44,549 nucleotides of DNA from an uncultured Oscillospiraceae bacterium. GTDB taxonomy: Bacteria; Bacillota; Clostridia; Oscillospirales; Oscillospiraceae. Location of the stretch: NCBI GenBank assembly GCA_947588605.1, contig CANPYK010000018.1, positions 1 through 44,549 on the forward strand, in the 5' to 3' direction. Each line of letters starts with the position of its first letter. Positions within the stretch are counted from its first letter, which is position 1. The position numbers and the translations under genes were made by a program. Below, one piece after another: positions 20,108 through 28,784 of the stretch. The notes below the pieces were generated by a model that had not been told where the DNA came from, did no database searches, and saw only the letters and a program-made list of their open reading frames with translations.

Positions 20108-20434
20108 ATGGAACTTGATTACAAAATGATAGGAAAACGGATCGCGAAAAGGCGTCGTGAGCTCGGCCTGACGCAGTCGAAGGCGGAGGAGTTGGCCGGG
20201 ATTGGCGACAGGTACCTCACAAGCATCGAACGGGGCATCTCCATCCCCTCCACGGAGGTCATCATGCGCTTGGCCCTGGCGCTGGAGACTACGCCCGACG
20301 AATTTCTCGTGGGGACGGCGCGGCACGAGGGGCAGGAGTGGCGCAGCGTGGCGGAGCTTTTGCGCCCCATGGACGAAAAACACCTGGCCCTGGCCAAGAG
20401 CCTGCTCACATGGCTTGCCGAACAGGAGCTGTGA
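20108..20434 (+). CDS. XRE-family transcriptional regulator, copy 1
   Basis: A 108-residue DNA-binding protein. Residues about 5-65 form the helix-turn-helix domain (IGKRIAKRRRELGLTQSKAE, then GIGDRYLTSIERGISIP), followed by a short helical C-terminus. The SD GGGGTG lies before ATG 20108. The C-terminal half is identical in protein to that of the next gene, while the recognition-helix region differs. It is divergent from the 70-residue gene and probably controls that shared intergenic region and itself. Confidence 0.85.
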   Translation: MELDYKMIGKRIAKRRRELGLTQSKAEELAGIGDRYLTSIERGISIPSTEVIMRLALALETTPDEFLVGTARHEGQEWRSVAELLRPMDEKHLALAKSLLTWLAEQEL

Positions 20435-20452
20435 CCGCGCCGCAATTCGCAC

Positions 20453-20568
20453 TATAAGTTGTTTTTCTTATAATATCTCGTAAAAAAGATAGTGTCAAGT
20501 AGGAAAGCAACTTATTTCTGGTTTATTGGACCATAATATCACTTATCCTGAAAACAGGAAGGTGATAT
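20453..20568 (+). promoter_or_regulatory. Operator-like inverted repeats before the second XRE gene
   Basis: ATAAGTTG (20454-20461) is inverted at CAACTTAT (20508-20515), and TATAAG...CTTATA spans 20453-20471. A second dyad ATATCAC-CCTG...CAGG-GTGATAT (20536-20568) covers the ribosome binding site of the next gene. None matches the ACGTAATACGT site of copy 1. Confidence 0.45.
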
Positions 20569-20569
20569 C

Positions 20570-20899
20570 ATGATGGAACTTGACTACAGTTTGATCGGAA
20601 AGCGGATCGCAAAGCGCAGACGTACCCTTGGCCTCAAGCAGTATGAGGTGGAGGACCGGGCCGGCATCGCGTTCAAATACCTGACGCAGATCGAGTGCGG
20701 CCGCTCCATCCCCTCCACGGAGGTCATCATGCGCCTCGCCCTGGCGCTGGAGACTACGCCCGACGAATTTCTCGTGGGGACGGCGCGGCATGAGGGGCAG
20801 GAGTGGCGCAGCGTGGCGGAGCTTTTGCGCCCCATGGACGAAAAACACCTGGCCCTGGCCAAGAGCCTGCTTGCGTGGCTTTCGGAACAAAATCTTTGA
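20570..20899 (+). CDS. XRE-family transcriptional regulator, copy 2
   Basis: A 109-residue paralogue of the preceding regulator. Over 167 nt of the 3' half (20705-20871 against 20240-20406) only three bases differ, all silent. The 5' half coding for the DNA-reading helices is clearly diverged (YEVEDRAGIAFKYLTQIECG here). AGGAAGG lies 7 nt before ATG 20570; a second ATG follows at once. It should bind a different operator but may dimerise with copy 1 through the identical C-terminus. Confidence 0.83.
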   Translation: MMELDYSLIGKRIAKRRRTLGLKQYEVEDRAGIAFKYLTQIECGRSIPSTEVIMRLALALETTPDEFLVGTARHEGQEWRSVAELLRPMDEKHLALAKSLLAWLSEQNL

Positions 20900-20925
20900 T
20901 CTCCGCTGCCTCGCCTCGAATCTAC

Positions 20926-20954
20926 TTGACCTTTTCCCAATTCAGGTGTAAAAT
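20926..20954 (+). promoter_or_regulatory. Promoter of ktrB-ktrA
   Basis: TTGACC (20926-20931), 17-bp spacer, TAAAAT (20949-20954). The leader is only about 27 nt, so there is no room for a cyclic-di-AMP riboswitch. Confidence 0.7.
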
Positions 20955-20987
20955 GGTTCCCAAATTGCGCGAAAAGGGGGCGAGGGG

Positions 20988-22328
20988 ATGACGAAGACGC
21001 GGAAAAGGTGGTTCACGCCGGTACGGGTGGTGATCGCCAGCTTCCTCCTGGTCATCACCGTGGGGGCGCTGCTCCTGATGTGCCCCTTCTCCTCCCGGTC
21101 GGGGGAGTGGACGGGCTTCGTGGACGCCCTCTTCACCGCTACGTCGGCGGCCTGCGTCACGGGCCTGGCGGTGGTGGATACCGCCGCCCACTGGAGCGCC
21201 GTGGGGCAGATCGTCATCCTCCTGCTCATCCAGATAGGGGGCCTGGGGGCCATGACCATCATCACCGGCTTCTTCTCCGTGGTCCGCCGCCGGGTGAGCC
21301 TCAAGGACACCCGCCTTCTCATGCAGGCCGCCGGGAACGACAGCTACGCCGGCGTGGTGAAGCTCATGCGCCGCATTTTTGAGGGGACCGTCCTCTTTGA
21401 AAGCGTAGGCGCGTGTCTCCTGGCCATCCGGTTCATCCCCCTCTTCGGCTGGCGGCGGGGCATCTGGTTTTCGGTGTTCCACTCCGTTTCCGCCTTCTGC
21501 AACGCGGGGTTCGACGTTTTCGGGGACTACCGGGGCGGGGCGAGCCTGTCGGCCTTCGCCACGGACCCGCTGGTGGTGCTGACCGTCGCCGGCCTCATCA
21601 TCTTGGGGGGCCTCGGGTTCATCGTCTGGGACGACCTGATCACCAGCCGGTTCCGGTTCCGGAACATGAAATTTCACTCCAAGATCGTCCTCACCGTCAC
21701 CCTGTCGCTCCTGGGCGCGTCCTTCGGCCTCTTCCTCCTGCTGGAGTGGAACGGCGCCTTTGCCGGGGCGAAGTGGTGGGAGAAGCTCCTTCTGGCCTGG
21801 TTCCAGGCGGTGACGCCCCGGACCGCCGGGTTCGCCACCTTCTCCATGGCGTCCTTGACGGACGCGGGCATCCTCCTCACCACCGTCCTCATGCTCATCG
21901 GCGGCTCCCCCGGCTCCACCGCCGGCGGCATCAAGACCACCACCGTGGCGGTGGTGCTCATCTGCACCTTCTCCTCCGCCCGGAAGACGGAGCCCACGGC
22001 CTACAGCCGCCGCATCGACGACGACACCGTCCGTCAGGCCACGGCCATCGTGGTCATCTACATCATCGCCAGCGTCGTCGCCACCATGGCCCTGTGCGCC
22101 GTGGATTCCCTGACGCTGCGAGACGCCTCCTTCGAGGTCGTCTCCGCCATCGCCACCGTGGGCCTCTCCGTGGGCATCACGCCCACGCTCAGCGCGGCGG
22201 CCAAGCTTATTTTGACCCTTCTCATGTTCGCCGGGCGCATCGGCGGCCTCACCATGGCCATCGCCCTCTCCGGCGAGCAGACCCCCGCCCCCACCCGCCG
22301 CCCCACCGGAAAAATTCTTGTGGGCTAA
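20988..22328 (+). CDS. ktrB: KtrB/TrkH-type potassium transporter membrane subunit
   Basis: Membrane channel subunit for K+ (Na+-coupled in Ktr systems). The 446-residue product has about ten hydrophobic segments and the four pore loops of the TrkH/KtrB fold, seen as TATSAACVTGLAVVDT, FHSVSAFCNAGFDVFG, FQAVTPRTAGF and VSAIATVGLSVG with the selectivity-filter glycines. SD GAGGGG is close to ATG 20988. ktrA follows 15 nt later. Length fits KtrB (about 440-450) better than TrkH (about 480). Confidence 0.93.
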   Translation: MTKTRKRWFTPVRVVIASFLLVITVGALLLMCPFSSRSGEWTGFVDALFTATSAACVTGLAVVDTAAHWSAVGQIVILLLIQIGGLGAMTIITGFFSVVRRRVSLKDTRLLMQAAGNDSYAGVVKLMRRIFEGTVLFESVGACLLAIRFIPLFGWRRGIWFSVFHSVSAFCNAGFDVFGDYRGGASLSAFATDPLVVLTVAGLIILGGLGFIVWDDLITSRFRFRNMKFHSKIVLTVTLSLLGASFGLFLLLEWNGAFAGAKWWEKLLLAWFQAVTPRTAGFATFSMASLTDAGILLTTVLMLIGGSPGSTAGGIKTTTVAVVLICTFSSARKTEPTAYSRRIDDDTVRQATAIVVIYIIASVVATMALCAVDSLTLRDASFEVVSAIATVGLSVGITPTLSAAAKLILTLLMFAGRIGGLTMAIALSGEQTPAPTRRPTGKILVG

Positions 22329-22343
22329 GTAAGGAGTTTTGCC

Positions 22344-22994
22344 ATGAAATCGGTTTTAGTCATCGGCCTGGGCCGCTTTGGGCGGCATTTGGCCACCCGT
22401 ATGCAGGAGATGGGCAACGACGTGATGGTCGTGGACCGGGATCCGGAGCTTGTGGAGCTCATGGCCGGCCACATCACCGACTGCACCATCGGCGACTGCA
22501 CCAACGAGGCGGTGGTCGCCTCTCTGGGCGTGGAGAATTTTGACCTGTGCTTCGTCACCATCGGCGAGGACTTCCAGTCCTCCCTGGTGATCACCTCCCT
22601 TTTGAAGCGCCACGGCGCCCGGTGCGTCATCTCCAAGACCACCCAGGACATCCAGGAGGAGCTTTTGAAGCAGATCGGCGCCACCGAGGTGGTCTACCCC
22701 GAGCGGGAGATCGCCGAGCGCGTGGCCGTGCGCTACAACGCCGACAACGTCTTCGACTTCATCCCCCTCACCGAGGACGTGGCCATGTACGAGATCAAGA
22801 CCCCCCGCGCCTGGGTGGGCGACACCATCGTGGGCGTGGACGTGCGGAAGAAGTACAACGTCAACATCATCGCCATCAAAAAAGGCGGCACCATCCTCGC
22901 CACCCCCGGCCCCAACTACGTCTTCACCGCCGACGAGCACATCATGGTCATGGGCCGTTCCGGCGACGTGTTCAAGCTGGCGGGGAAGGGATAA
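22344..22994 (+). CDS. ktrA: KtrA/TrkA regulatory subunit (RCK domains)
   Basis: Cytoplasmic ring protein that gates KtrB in response to nucleotides and, in many Firmicutes, cyclic di-AMP. The 216-residue product has an RCK_N Rossmann domain (VLVIGLGRFGRHLATRM, acidic VVDRD after strand 2) and an RCK_C domain from about residue 135 (VGVDVRKKYNVNIIAIKKGG). Two-gene operon with ktrB. The stop TAA is followed after 3 nt by four-hairpin element copy D. Confidence 0.93.
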   Translation: MKSVLVIGLGRFGRHLATRMQEMGNDVMVVDRDPELVELMAGHITDCTIGDCTNEAVVASLGVENFDLCFVTIGEDFQSSLVITSLLKRHGARCVISKTTQDIQEELLKQIGATEVVYPEREIAERVAVRYNADNVFDFIPLTEDVAMYEIKTPRAWVGDTIVGVDVRKKYNVNIIAIKKGGTILATPGPNYVFTADEHIMVMGRSGDVFKLAGKG

Positions 22995-22997
22995 AAA

Positions 22998-23176
22998 ACT
23001 GGCGAAAAATGGCTGCGCCATTTTCCTGCCAAAGGGGAATGTGCGGAAGACCTCCCGGAAAAGCCTGCGGGCTTTTCCGGGAGGTCTTCCCGCTGTCAAA
23101 TCTCGCGCACTCGCTGCGCTCGCACACTCGATTTGACAAAAGGTATTTTTTCCGACGTACATGCCGCCGGAAAAAA
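22998..23176 (+). repeat. Four-hairpin intergenic element, copy D (complete)
   Basis: ACTGGC; hairpin 1 GAAAAATGGC/GCCATTTTC; linker TGCCAAAGGGGAATGTGCGG; hairpin 2 with arms of about 20 bp (GGAAGACCTCCCGGAAAAGC and partner); CGCTGTCAAATC...GATTTGACA as hairpin 3; AAAAGGTATTTTTTCCG...CGGAAAAAA as hairpin 4. Arms of hairpins 1-3 differ from those of the other copies but pair exactly. Confidence 0.85.
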
Positions 23177-23185
23177 TGGTCGATG

Positions 23186-23675
23186 GGGGGATTTTGCCCC
23201 TCCTACGGAAGGGTGGCGCGAAGCGCCGGGGTGGTGATGTGATTCGTTCCCCTGATAGGGAGAGTAGGGGCGGGTTCCAAACCCGCCCGTTCCCGTCGCA
23301 GCGGATACCGGGTTGAAGCCTTCACACGGTTCCGATAAACCGCGCCAGCCCGGTCCCAGAGCCCTCCCCGCGGGGCGGGGAGGGGCAGGGGTGAGGTGGG
23401 AGCCGAAGGGCTTTGGGCGGCCCCGATGAACGCACCCACCTCATCCGGCGCCTGCGGGTGCCACCTTCCCCGCAGGGCGGGGAAGGCTAAGACGGGGGAC
23501 GAGGGACGAAGGCTCGAATACCCCGGCCTAAGCGGGGCCACCCCTTTTTCCGAAAAAGGGGTCGGAGGAATAAGGTTGCGGCGCTTCGCGCCGCCTTTAT
23601 AAAAATTGTGCCGCATAGTGGCGCTTAAAATTGAGAATGCGGTGAAGCCACAAACCTTTTTAAGCCCCCTCCAAG
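23186..23675 (+). repeat. GC-rich mosaic palindrome repeat R3
   Basis: Third member of the R family; core 23357-23661. Hairpin arms differ in a paired fashion: CCCCGC-AGG-GCGGGG here where R1 and R2 have CCCCAC-TTT-GTGGGG. Its left part (23186-23356) is shorter and partly unrelated to R1/R2. Non-coding. Confidence 0.75.
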
Positions 23676-23726
23676 ACAAAAACATGAGCCGCCGGGGAGG
23701 ACGGCCCGTTGGTTTTGCGGGGTTTC

Positions 23727-24689
23727 TCAATAGGGAAAGTCCGTATTGTAGGTCACGCTTACGTCACCCAAACCGTGTACCTGCTCCCACTCCTCCGGAC
23801 TGCCCTCATAGTACACCGCGGCGCTGGAATTATTGAAGGCTCCGCTCAGCGAACGGATGGACATGGGCAGATAGACCGCTTTGAGCGACTTGCAGTTCGC
23901 GAACGCGCGCGCCGTGATGCGCATGATATTTTCCGACATCCGCACCTCGGACAGCGACGTGCAGTATTCAAAGGCGGAGTTGGCGATGGCGATCAGCGAG
24001 TCCGGCAGGGTGATCTTCGTAAGGCCATCGCATTCTTCAAAGGCGTGTCCGGCGATGCCCGTCACACCGTCCGGCAGCTCAAGCTCGGTCCCGTCGGGCA
24101 TATCGCCCTTGTACTTGTAAACGACGTTCCCCGCGTACACAACGCCGTCGGGCTGGTTCTTATACCAGGTGGACTCGTCAAACACCCCGGAGGCGATAAA
24201 GTACAGCGTATCCGGAAATGAGACGGTCACAATATTCGTCTCGCTCGCGTAATTAGAGGATGTCAACGCGGAGATCTCTGTCACGGGATACCCCTCTATC
24301 GTCTCCGGTATGACCACATCGGAGGACGAACCGATATAGTTTTGTAACGAGACATAGCTCTTCTTGGGGTCGTTGGTGTAATAATAGACGGCATATGCCC
24401 AATTCTCGTCCTGTCCCTCGGTCAACTGATACCCGCCCCGATTGACCATGTATTCAAGCTCCGCCAGGTCATAGCCCTTCGCGGGCTTCTCCTCGTCCTT
24501 GTCCTTATCCTTATCCTTGTCCTTGTCCTTATCCTTATCCTCCTCGCCTGATCCGGCGGGAGAGCTCGCGCTTTGGGACGCCCCCTCCTTTTCCGTGTCG
24601 GGCGATGAGGCGTCCGCCGCTTCATCGCCGCACGCGGCCACCGAAAGGCACATCAAAAGGGCCAGCAGGATCGCTGCCATTCGTTTCAT
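23727..24689 (-). CDS. Surface lipoprotein with Lys-Asp repeat linker and BspA-type leucine-rich repeats
   Basis: A 320-residue exported lipoprotein. The signal peptide ends in the lipobox LSVAAC (Cys at about 20). A Ser/Ala/Glu-rich stretch leads into a Lys-Asp dipeptide repeat (about residues 51-66), probably a charged stalk. From about residue 120 on are leucine-rich repeats of the BspA/LRR_5 type (pattern IxxxAFxxCxxLxxIxLPxS, e.g. IANSAFEYCTSLSEVRMSEN), which usually bind host or surface ligands. The ligand is unknown. It has a near-perfect promoter of its own. Confidence 0.8.
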   Translation of the reverse strand: MKRMAAILLALLMCLSVAACGDEAADASSPDTEKEGASQSASSPAGSGEEDKDKDKDKDKDKDKDEEKPAKGYDLAELEYMVNRGGYQLTEGQDENWAYAVYYYTNDPKKSYVSLQNYIGSSSDVVIPETIEGYPVTEISALTSSNYASETNIVTVSFPDTLYFIASGVFDESTWYKNQPDGVVYAGNVVYKYKGDMPDGTELELPDGVTGIAGHAFEECDGLTKITLPDSLIAIANSAFEYCTSLSEVRMSENIMRITARAFANCKSLKAVYLPMSIRSLSGAFNNSSAAVYYEGSPEEWEQVHGLGDVSVTYNTDFPY

Positions 24690-24734
24690 GATTTTTCCTC
24701 CCTCATATTGGTAAATAATGATACATCGTATGGC

Positions 24735-24763
24735 ATTATATCAGCCGTCATGGACTTTGTCAA
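24735..24763 (-). promoter_or_regulatory. Promoter of the LRR lipoprotein gene
   Basis: TTGACA (24758-24763), 17-bp spacer, TATAAT (24735-24740): full consensus. GGGAGG lies before the ATG. Confidence 0.85.
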
Positions 24764-24799
24764 GAGACCGTGGAGGCTGAGATCACGCTGCCGCCGCGT

Positions 24800-26017
24800 T
24801 CACACCACCTGAAAAATATAGAACTTCAAATACTCCGTCTCCGGGACGTTCCAGAGGATGGGGTGGTCGGGGGACTGCTTGCGGACCTCGACCTCGCGCA
24901 GCTCCCGGCCGGCGTCGCGGGCGGCGGAGCGGAGCATGTCCTCGAAGCGCGCCATGGGCATGAAGTGGGAGCAGGAGGCGGTACACAGGTAGCCGCCGCG
25001 GGGCAGGAGGGCCATGGCGCGGTAGTTGATCTCCTTGTAGCCCCGGTAGGCGCTGCCGGCGGTGGCGCGGGACTTGGTGAAGGCCGGCGGGTCCAGGATG
25101 ATGAGGTCGTAGTCCCGCTTCAACGTGGGCAAAAGCTCGAAGACGTCGGCGCGGAGGAAGTCGATCTTGTCCGCAAGGCCGTTGCGCGCGGCGTTGCGCT
25201 TGGCCATGTCTACCGCCGCCTCGGACACATCCACGGCGGTGACGCGCGCGGCTCCGCCCCTGGCGGCGTTGAGGGCGAAGGAACCGGTGTGGGTGAAGCA
25301 GTCCAGCACCCGCAGGCCACGGGCCAGCCGCCCCACGGCGGCGCGGTTATACTTCTGGTCCAGGAAAAAGCCGGTCTTCTGGCCGTTTTCCACGTCCACG
25401 GCGTAGAGGATGCCGTTTTCGCTGATCTCCGTCACGGCGCTGGCCGGTCGGGCCTCGCCGGGGAGGTCGAACCAGCCCTTATAGGCGGGCAGGCCCTCCA
25501 GCGCCCGGCCGGGGAGGTCGTTGCGCTCGTAAATGCCGTCGACGCGCTGGCCGTCCTCCCGGAGGACCTTGACGAGGAGGGGAAAGAGGAGGCCCTTCAG
25601 CCGCTCCATCCCCACGGACATGGTCTGCGCCGCCAACAGCGGCCCGAAGCGGTCCACCGTGAGGCCGGGAAAGCCGTCGGCCTCCCCGAAGATCACCCGG
25701 CAGGCGCCGATATCCGGGCCCATCACCGTCTTGCGGTAGCCCCAGGCGTAGCGGACGCGCCGCTCCCAGAAGGCGGCGTCGAAGGCGTCGTTGGCGTTGC
25801 GGGAGACGAGGCGCACCCGCAGCTTGCTCTCCCGGCTGAGAAACCCGGTGCCCAGGTACTTGTCCCGGGGCCCCACCACGTCCACCAGGTCCCCGTTGGC
25901 GGCCTCCGCCGGCTCCTCCATGAGGTCGGAGGCGTAGATCCACGGATGCCCGGAGGAGGCCCAGCGCTCCCCCTTCTCCGTGACCCTGACCTTCAAAAAT
26001 CTCCGCCCGTCCTTCAC
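24800..26017 (-). CDS. RlmI-type class I SAM-dependent rRNA methyltransferase
   Basis: A 405-residue protein with an N-terminal PUA domain (GHPWIYASDL, GFLSRESKLRVR), a central EEHD-like region with VDRFGP and FLDQKYNR, and a Rossmann methyltransferase domain (VLDCFTHTGSFALNAARGG; AVDVSE; LIILDPPAFTKS). These features define the RlmI/RlmK-like 23S rRNA cytosine-5 methyltransferases, but the exact target base here is unproven. GTG 26017 follows GGGAGGG. A promoter TTGCTT-N18-TATAAT at 26046-26075 overlaps the murC terminator tail. Confidence 0.88.
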   Translation of the reverse strand: MKDGRRFLKVRVTEKGERWASSGHPWIYASDLMEEPAEAANGDLVDVVGPRDKYLGTGFLSRESKLRVRLVSRNANDAFDAAFWERRVRYAWGYRKTVMGPDIGACRVIFGEADGFPGLTVDRFGPLLAAQTMSVGMERLKGLLFPLLVKVLREDGQRVDGIYERNDLPGRALEGLPAYKGWFDLPGEARPASAVTEISENGILYAVDVENGQKTGFFLDQKYNRAAVGRLARGLRVLDCFTHTGSFALNAARGGAARVTAVDVSEAAVDMAKRNAARNGLADKIDFLRADVFELLPTLKRDYDLIILDPPAFTKSRATAGSAYRGYKEINYRAMALLPRGGYLCTASCSHFMPMARFEDMLRSAARDAGRELREVEVRKQSPDHPILWNVPETEYLKFYIFQVV

Positions 26018-26062
26018 GCCGATCCCTCCCTGATGTGATAGCGAGATTATATCATAGATGCC

Positions 26063-26104
26063 GGGGAAAAAGCAATGCCGGAAAGGGCGTCAGCCCTTTC
26101 CGGC
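26063..26104 (-). terminator. murC terminator
   Basis: GCCGGAAAGGGC/GCCCTTTCCGGC (26077-26104) followed on the minus strand by ATTGCTTTTTCC. The T-rich tail also supplies the -35 region of the rlmI-like gene. Confidence 0.75.
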
Positions 26105-26111
26105 AGGAAGT

Positions 26112-27494
26112 TTACGATTTTTCAACCAGCTTGTCGCAGATGGTGTAGATGTTGCCGGCGCCGACGGTGAGGACGGTGTCGCCGGGGCGGGCCTCCTGCT
26201 TGAGGCGGTCGGCCAGCTCCGGGAGGGTGGGACAGAAGGTGGAGCCGGGGATGGCGGCGGCCAGGTCGGCGGAGGAGATGCCGATGGTGTTGGTCTCCCG
26301 GGCGGCGTAGATCTCCGCGAGGTACACCTTGTCGGCCCGCTTGAGCTGCTCCGCGAACTCGTTGAAGAGCGCCTTGGTGCGGGAGTAGGTGTGGGGCTGG
26401 AAGGCCAGGAGCACCCGGCCGTCGGTGATGTCGTGGACGGCGTCCAGCAGGGCGTGGAGCTCGCCGGGATGGTGGGCGTAGTCGTCGTAGACCTTGGCCC
26501 CGTTGACCTGGCCCTTGTACTCAAAGCGCCGCGCCGCGCCGTGGAAGGCCTCCAGGCCCCTGGCCACCGCCTCACCGGGGATGCCCAGCTCGATGGCCGC
26601 CGCCGCGGCGGCCAGGGCGTTTTTCACGTTGTGAAGGCCGGGGATGCTCAGCCTCACGTGGCAGTAGGTCTTCATCTTGTAGACCACGTCGAACTCGGAA
26701 ACGCCTCCCGCCATGGTCAGGTTCCTGGCCCGGATGTCCGCCCGGGGGGAGAAGCCGAAGGTCACCACCCGGCGGCGGATGCCGTCGATGGCGTCCATGG
26801 TGTTCTCATCGTCGATGTTGGCGATGACCACGCCCTCCGGCACCGGGACCAGATTGGCGAAGGCCCGGAAGGACTTTTTCACGTCCTCCAGGTCCTTGAA
26901 GAAGTCCAGGTGGTCGGCCTCGATGTCCAGGATAACGGCGATGGTGGGGGAAAAGCTCAGGAAGGAGTTGTAGTATTCGCAGGACTCCAGCACGATGGTG
27001 TCCCCGTGGCCCACCCGGTAGCCGGCGTGGAGAAGCGCCAGCGTCCCGCCGATCATTACGGTGGGGTCGGCGTCGGCGGCCATGAGGATGTGGGTGCACA
27101 TGGAGGTGGTGGTTGTCTTCCCGTGGGTGCCGGAGATGCACAGGGCGTTTTTGTAGCGCCGCATGAGGACGCCCCACGCCTCCGCCCGCTCAAAGATGGG
27201 GATGCCGTTGTCCCTGGCGTACTCCACCTCGGGGTTGTCGTCCCTGGCGGCGGCGGTGCGGATGATGTACGCCGCGCCCAGCACGTTTTCGCTCCTGTGG
27301 CCGATGGACACCGGGATGCCCTGGGCCCGCAGGTCCCGGACGGCGTCGCTCTCGGTGATGTCGGACCCCGTGACGGGGACGCCGCCCATGTGCAGGACCT
27401 TGGCCAGCGGCGACATGGACACCCCGCCGATGCCGATGAGGTGACAGCGCTGACGGCTCTCGATGAAGTTTTTAAGCTCAGAAATTCTGTCCAT
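26112..27494 (-). CDS. murC: UDP-N-acetylmuramate--L-alanine ligase
   Basis: Cytoplasmic Mur ligase that adds L-Ala to UDP-MurNAc, the first peptide step of peptidoglycan. The 460-residue product shows HLIGIGGVSMSPLAKVL (N-terminal UDP-binding domain), the ATP loop SGTHGKTTTTSM near residue 110, and YDDYAHHPGE in the C-terminal domain. ATG 27494 (MDRISELKNF) is preferred over the upstream in-frame ATG 27512 because GGAGC lies 6 nt before it. It has its own promoter and terminator. Confidence 0.96.
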   Translation of the reverse strand: MDRISELKNFIESRQRCHLIGIGGVSMSPLAKVLHMGGVPVTGSDITESDAVRDLRAQGIPVSIGHRSENVLGAAYIIRTAAARDDNPEVEYARDNGIPIFERAEAWGVLMRRYKNALCISGTHGKTTTTSMCTHILMAADADPTVMIGGTLALLHAGYRVGHGDTIVLESCEYYNSFLSFSPTIAVILDIEADHLDFFKDLEDVKKSFRAFANLVPVPEGVVIANIDDENTMDAIDGIRRRVVTFGFSPRADIRARNLTMAGGVSEFDVVYKMKTYCHVRLSIPGLHNVKNALAAAAAAIELGIPGEAVARGLEAFHGAARRFEYKGQVNGAKVYDDYAHHPGELHALLDAVHDITDGRVLLAFQPHTYSRTKALFNEFAEQLKRADKVYLAEIYAARETNTIGISSADLAAAIPGSTFCPTLPELADRLKQEARPGDTVLTVGAGNIYTICDKLVEKS

Positions 27495-27548
27495 AAAAGC
27501 TCCGAAACGCATTTAATTTGAAACAGCTTGAAAATCACATGCCAAAAT

Positions 27549-27577
27549 ATTATAATACCGATTGGCTGAGATTACAA
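27549..27577 (-). promoter_or_regulatory. Promoter of murC
   Basis: TTGTAA (27572-27577), 17-bp spacer, TATAAT (27549-27554) on the minus strand. A plus-strand GATAAT near 27597 may serve the divergent cca gene. Confidence 0.7.
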
Positions 27578-27625
27578 CTGCTTTTTGCCGGATTTGTGAT
27601 AATTTATTCGTCGGGAGGCGACAAA

Positions 27626-28774
27626 ATGCCCGTTTTCCCCCCTCTTCCGCCCCATGTGGCCGAGATCCTTACGACGCTGGAGGACGCGGGACACCGCGCC
27701 TGCGCGGTGGGCGGGTGCGTCCGGGACACGCTTTTAGGCCTTGCGCCCCACGACTGGGACGTGACCACCGACGCCGTGCCCTCCGAGATCATGGCCCTCT
27801 TTCCCCGCGCCGTCCCCACGGGGGCCAAATACGGCACCGTGACGGTGCTGACGGAGGTGGGAGGCGTGGAGGTCACCACCTTCCGCGCCGACGGGGCGTA
27901 TCTGGACGGCCGGCGGCCGGAGAGCGTGGGCTTTTCCCACTCCCTGGAGGAGGACCTTCTCCGGCGGGATTTCACGGTGAACGCCCTGGCCATGGACAAA
28001 AGGGGCGTTCTCACCGATGTCACAGGGGGGTTGGAGGACCTTCGCAGGGGGGTCCTGCGGGGTGTGGGCGACCCTCGGAAACGTTTCCAAGAGGACGCTC
28101 TGAGGATGCTCCGGGGGGTGCGTTTCACCGCCCAGCTGGGGTTCGCCCTGGAGCCGGAGACCCTGGCGGCCCTACGGGCCCTAGCCCCGCTGGCCGCGCA
28201 CCTCTCCGCCGAGCGTGTGCGGGAGGAGCTTCAAAGGACGCTGGCCACTCCGAGGCCCGAGGTCGTCCGGGAGCTCGTCGACGACGGCCTTCTGGATGCC
28301 TTCCCGGTGCGAAAGGGGGCGGACATCCCCTGGGAGCGGCTGAGGGAGGTCCCCGAAGAGCTGCGCCTTGGCGTCTTCGCGCTCCTGTGCGCCGAGGGCG
28401 AGCCGGCGGCGCTCACGCGGGCCCTGCGGTGTCCGGCGGCGCTTACGCGGGACGTGGAGGCCGCGCCGGCGCTGGAGGGGGACAGCCTCTCCGTCCGGCT
28501 GGCGCTGAGCGCCTGTCCCGCGCCGGCGGTGCTTCTGGCCGCCGGGGCCGGCGGCTTTTACGCCCTGGCCGAACAGGAGGCGCGCTCCGGGCGCTTCGTC
28601 CGGCCGCCTGACCTGGTCCTCAGCGGCCGGGACCTTCGCGCCCTGGGCCTGAAGGGACCCCAAATCGGCGAGACTCTGCGCGCGCTGGCCCTGCGCGTCA
28701 CCGCCGGTGAGCTTCCCAATGAGCGCGGAGCCCTTTTGGAGGCAGCGCGCCGGGGATTTTCCGGGAATAAATAA
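27626..28774 (+). CDS. cca: CCA tRNA nucleotidyltransferase / poly(A) polymerase family
   Basis: Class II nucleotidyltransferase that builds or repairs the tRNA 3' CCA end. The 382-residue product has the catalytic head AVGGCVRDTLLG with HDWDVTTDA (metal-binding Asp pair), then DLLRRDFTVNALAMD, GDPRKRFQEDALRMLRGVRF and a variable C-terminal arm. The start ATG 27626 follows GGGAGG; the longer upstream frame has no SD. Both tRNAs in the window encode CCA, so repair rather than synthesis would be its job for them. A poly(A) polymerase role cannot be excluded. Confidence 0.9.
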   Translation: MPVFPPLPPHVAEILTTLEDAGHRACAVGGCVRDTLLGLAPHDWDVTTDAVPSEIMALFPRAVPTGAKYGTVTVLTEVGGVEVTTFRADGAYLDGRRPESVGFSHSLEEDLLRRDFTVNALAMDKRGVLTDVTGGLEDLRRGVLRGVGDPRKRFQEDALRMLRGVRFTAQLGFALEPETLAALRALAPLAAHLSAERVREELQRTLATPRPEVVRELVDDGLLDAFPVRKGADIPWERLREVPEELRLGVFALLCAEGEPAALTRALRCPAALTRDVEAAPALEGDSLSVRLALSACPAPAVLLAAGAGGFYALAEQEARSGRFVRPPDLVLSGRDLRALGLKGPQIGETLRALALRVTAGELPNERGALLEAARRGFSGNK

Positions 28775-28784
28775 AGCCGCCCAC

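Noticed and set aside
20961-20987. Cyclic di-AMP riboswitch before ktrB
   Set aside because: The leader after the promoter is only about 27 nt long.
24490-24545. Short direct repeats as a possible CRISPR array
   Set aside because: The repeats are contiguous 6-bp coding units without spacers.
27495-27512. Earlier ATG for murC
   Set aside because: No SD before it, while GGAGC fits ATG 27494.
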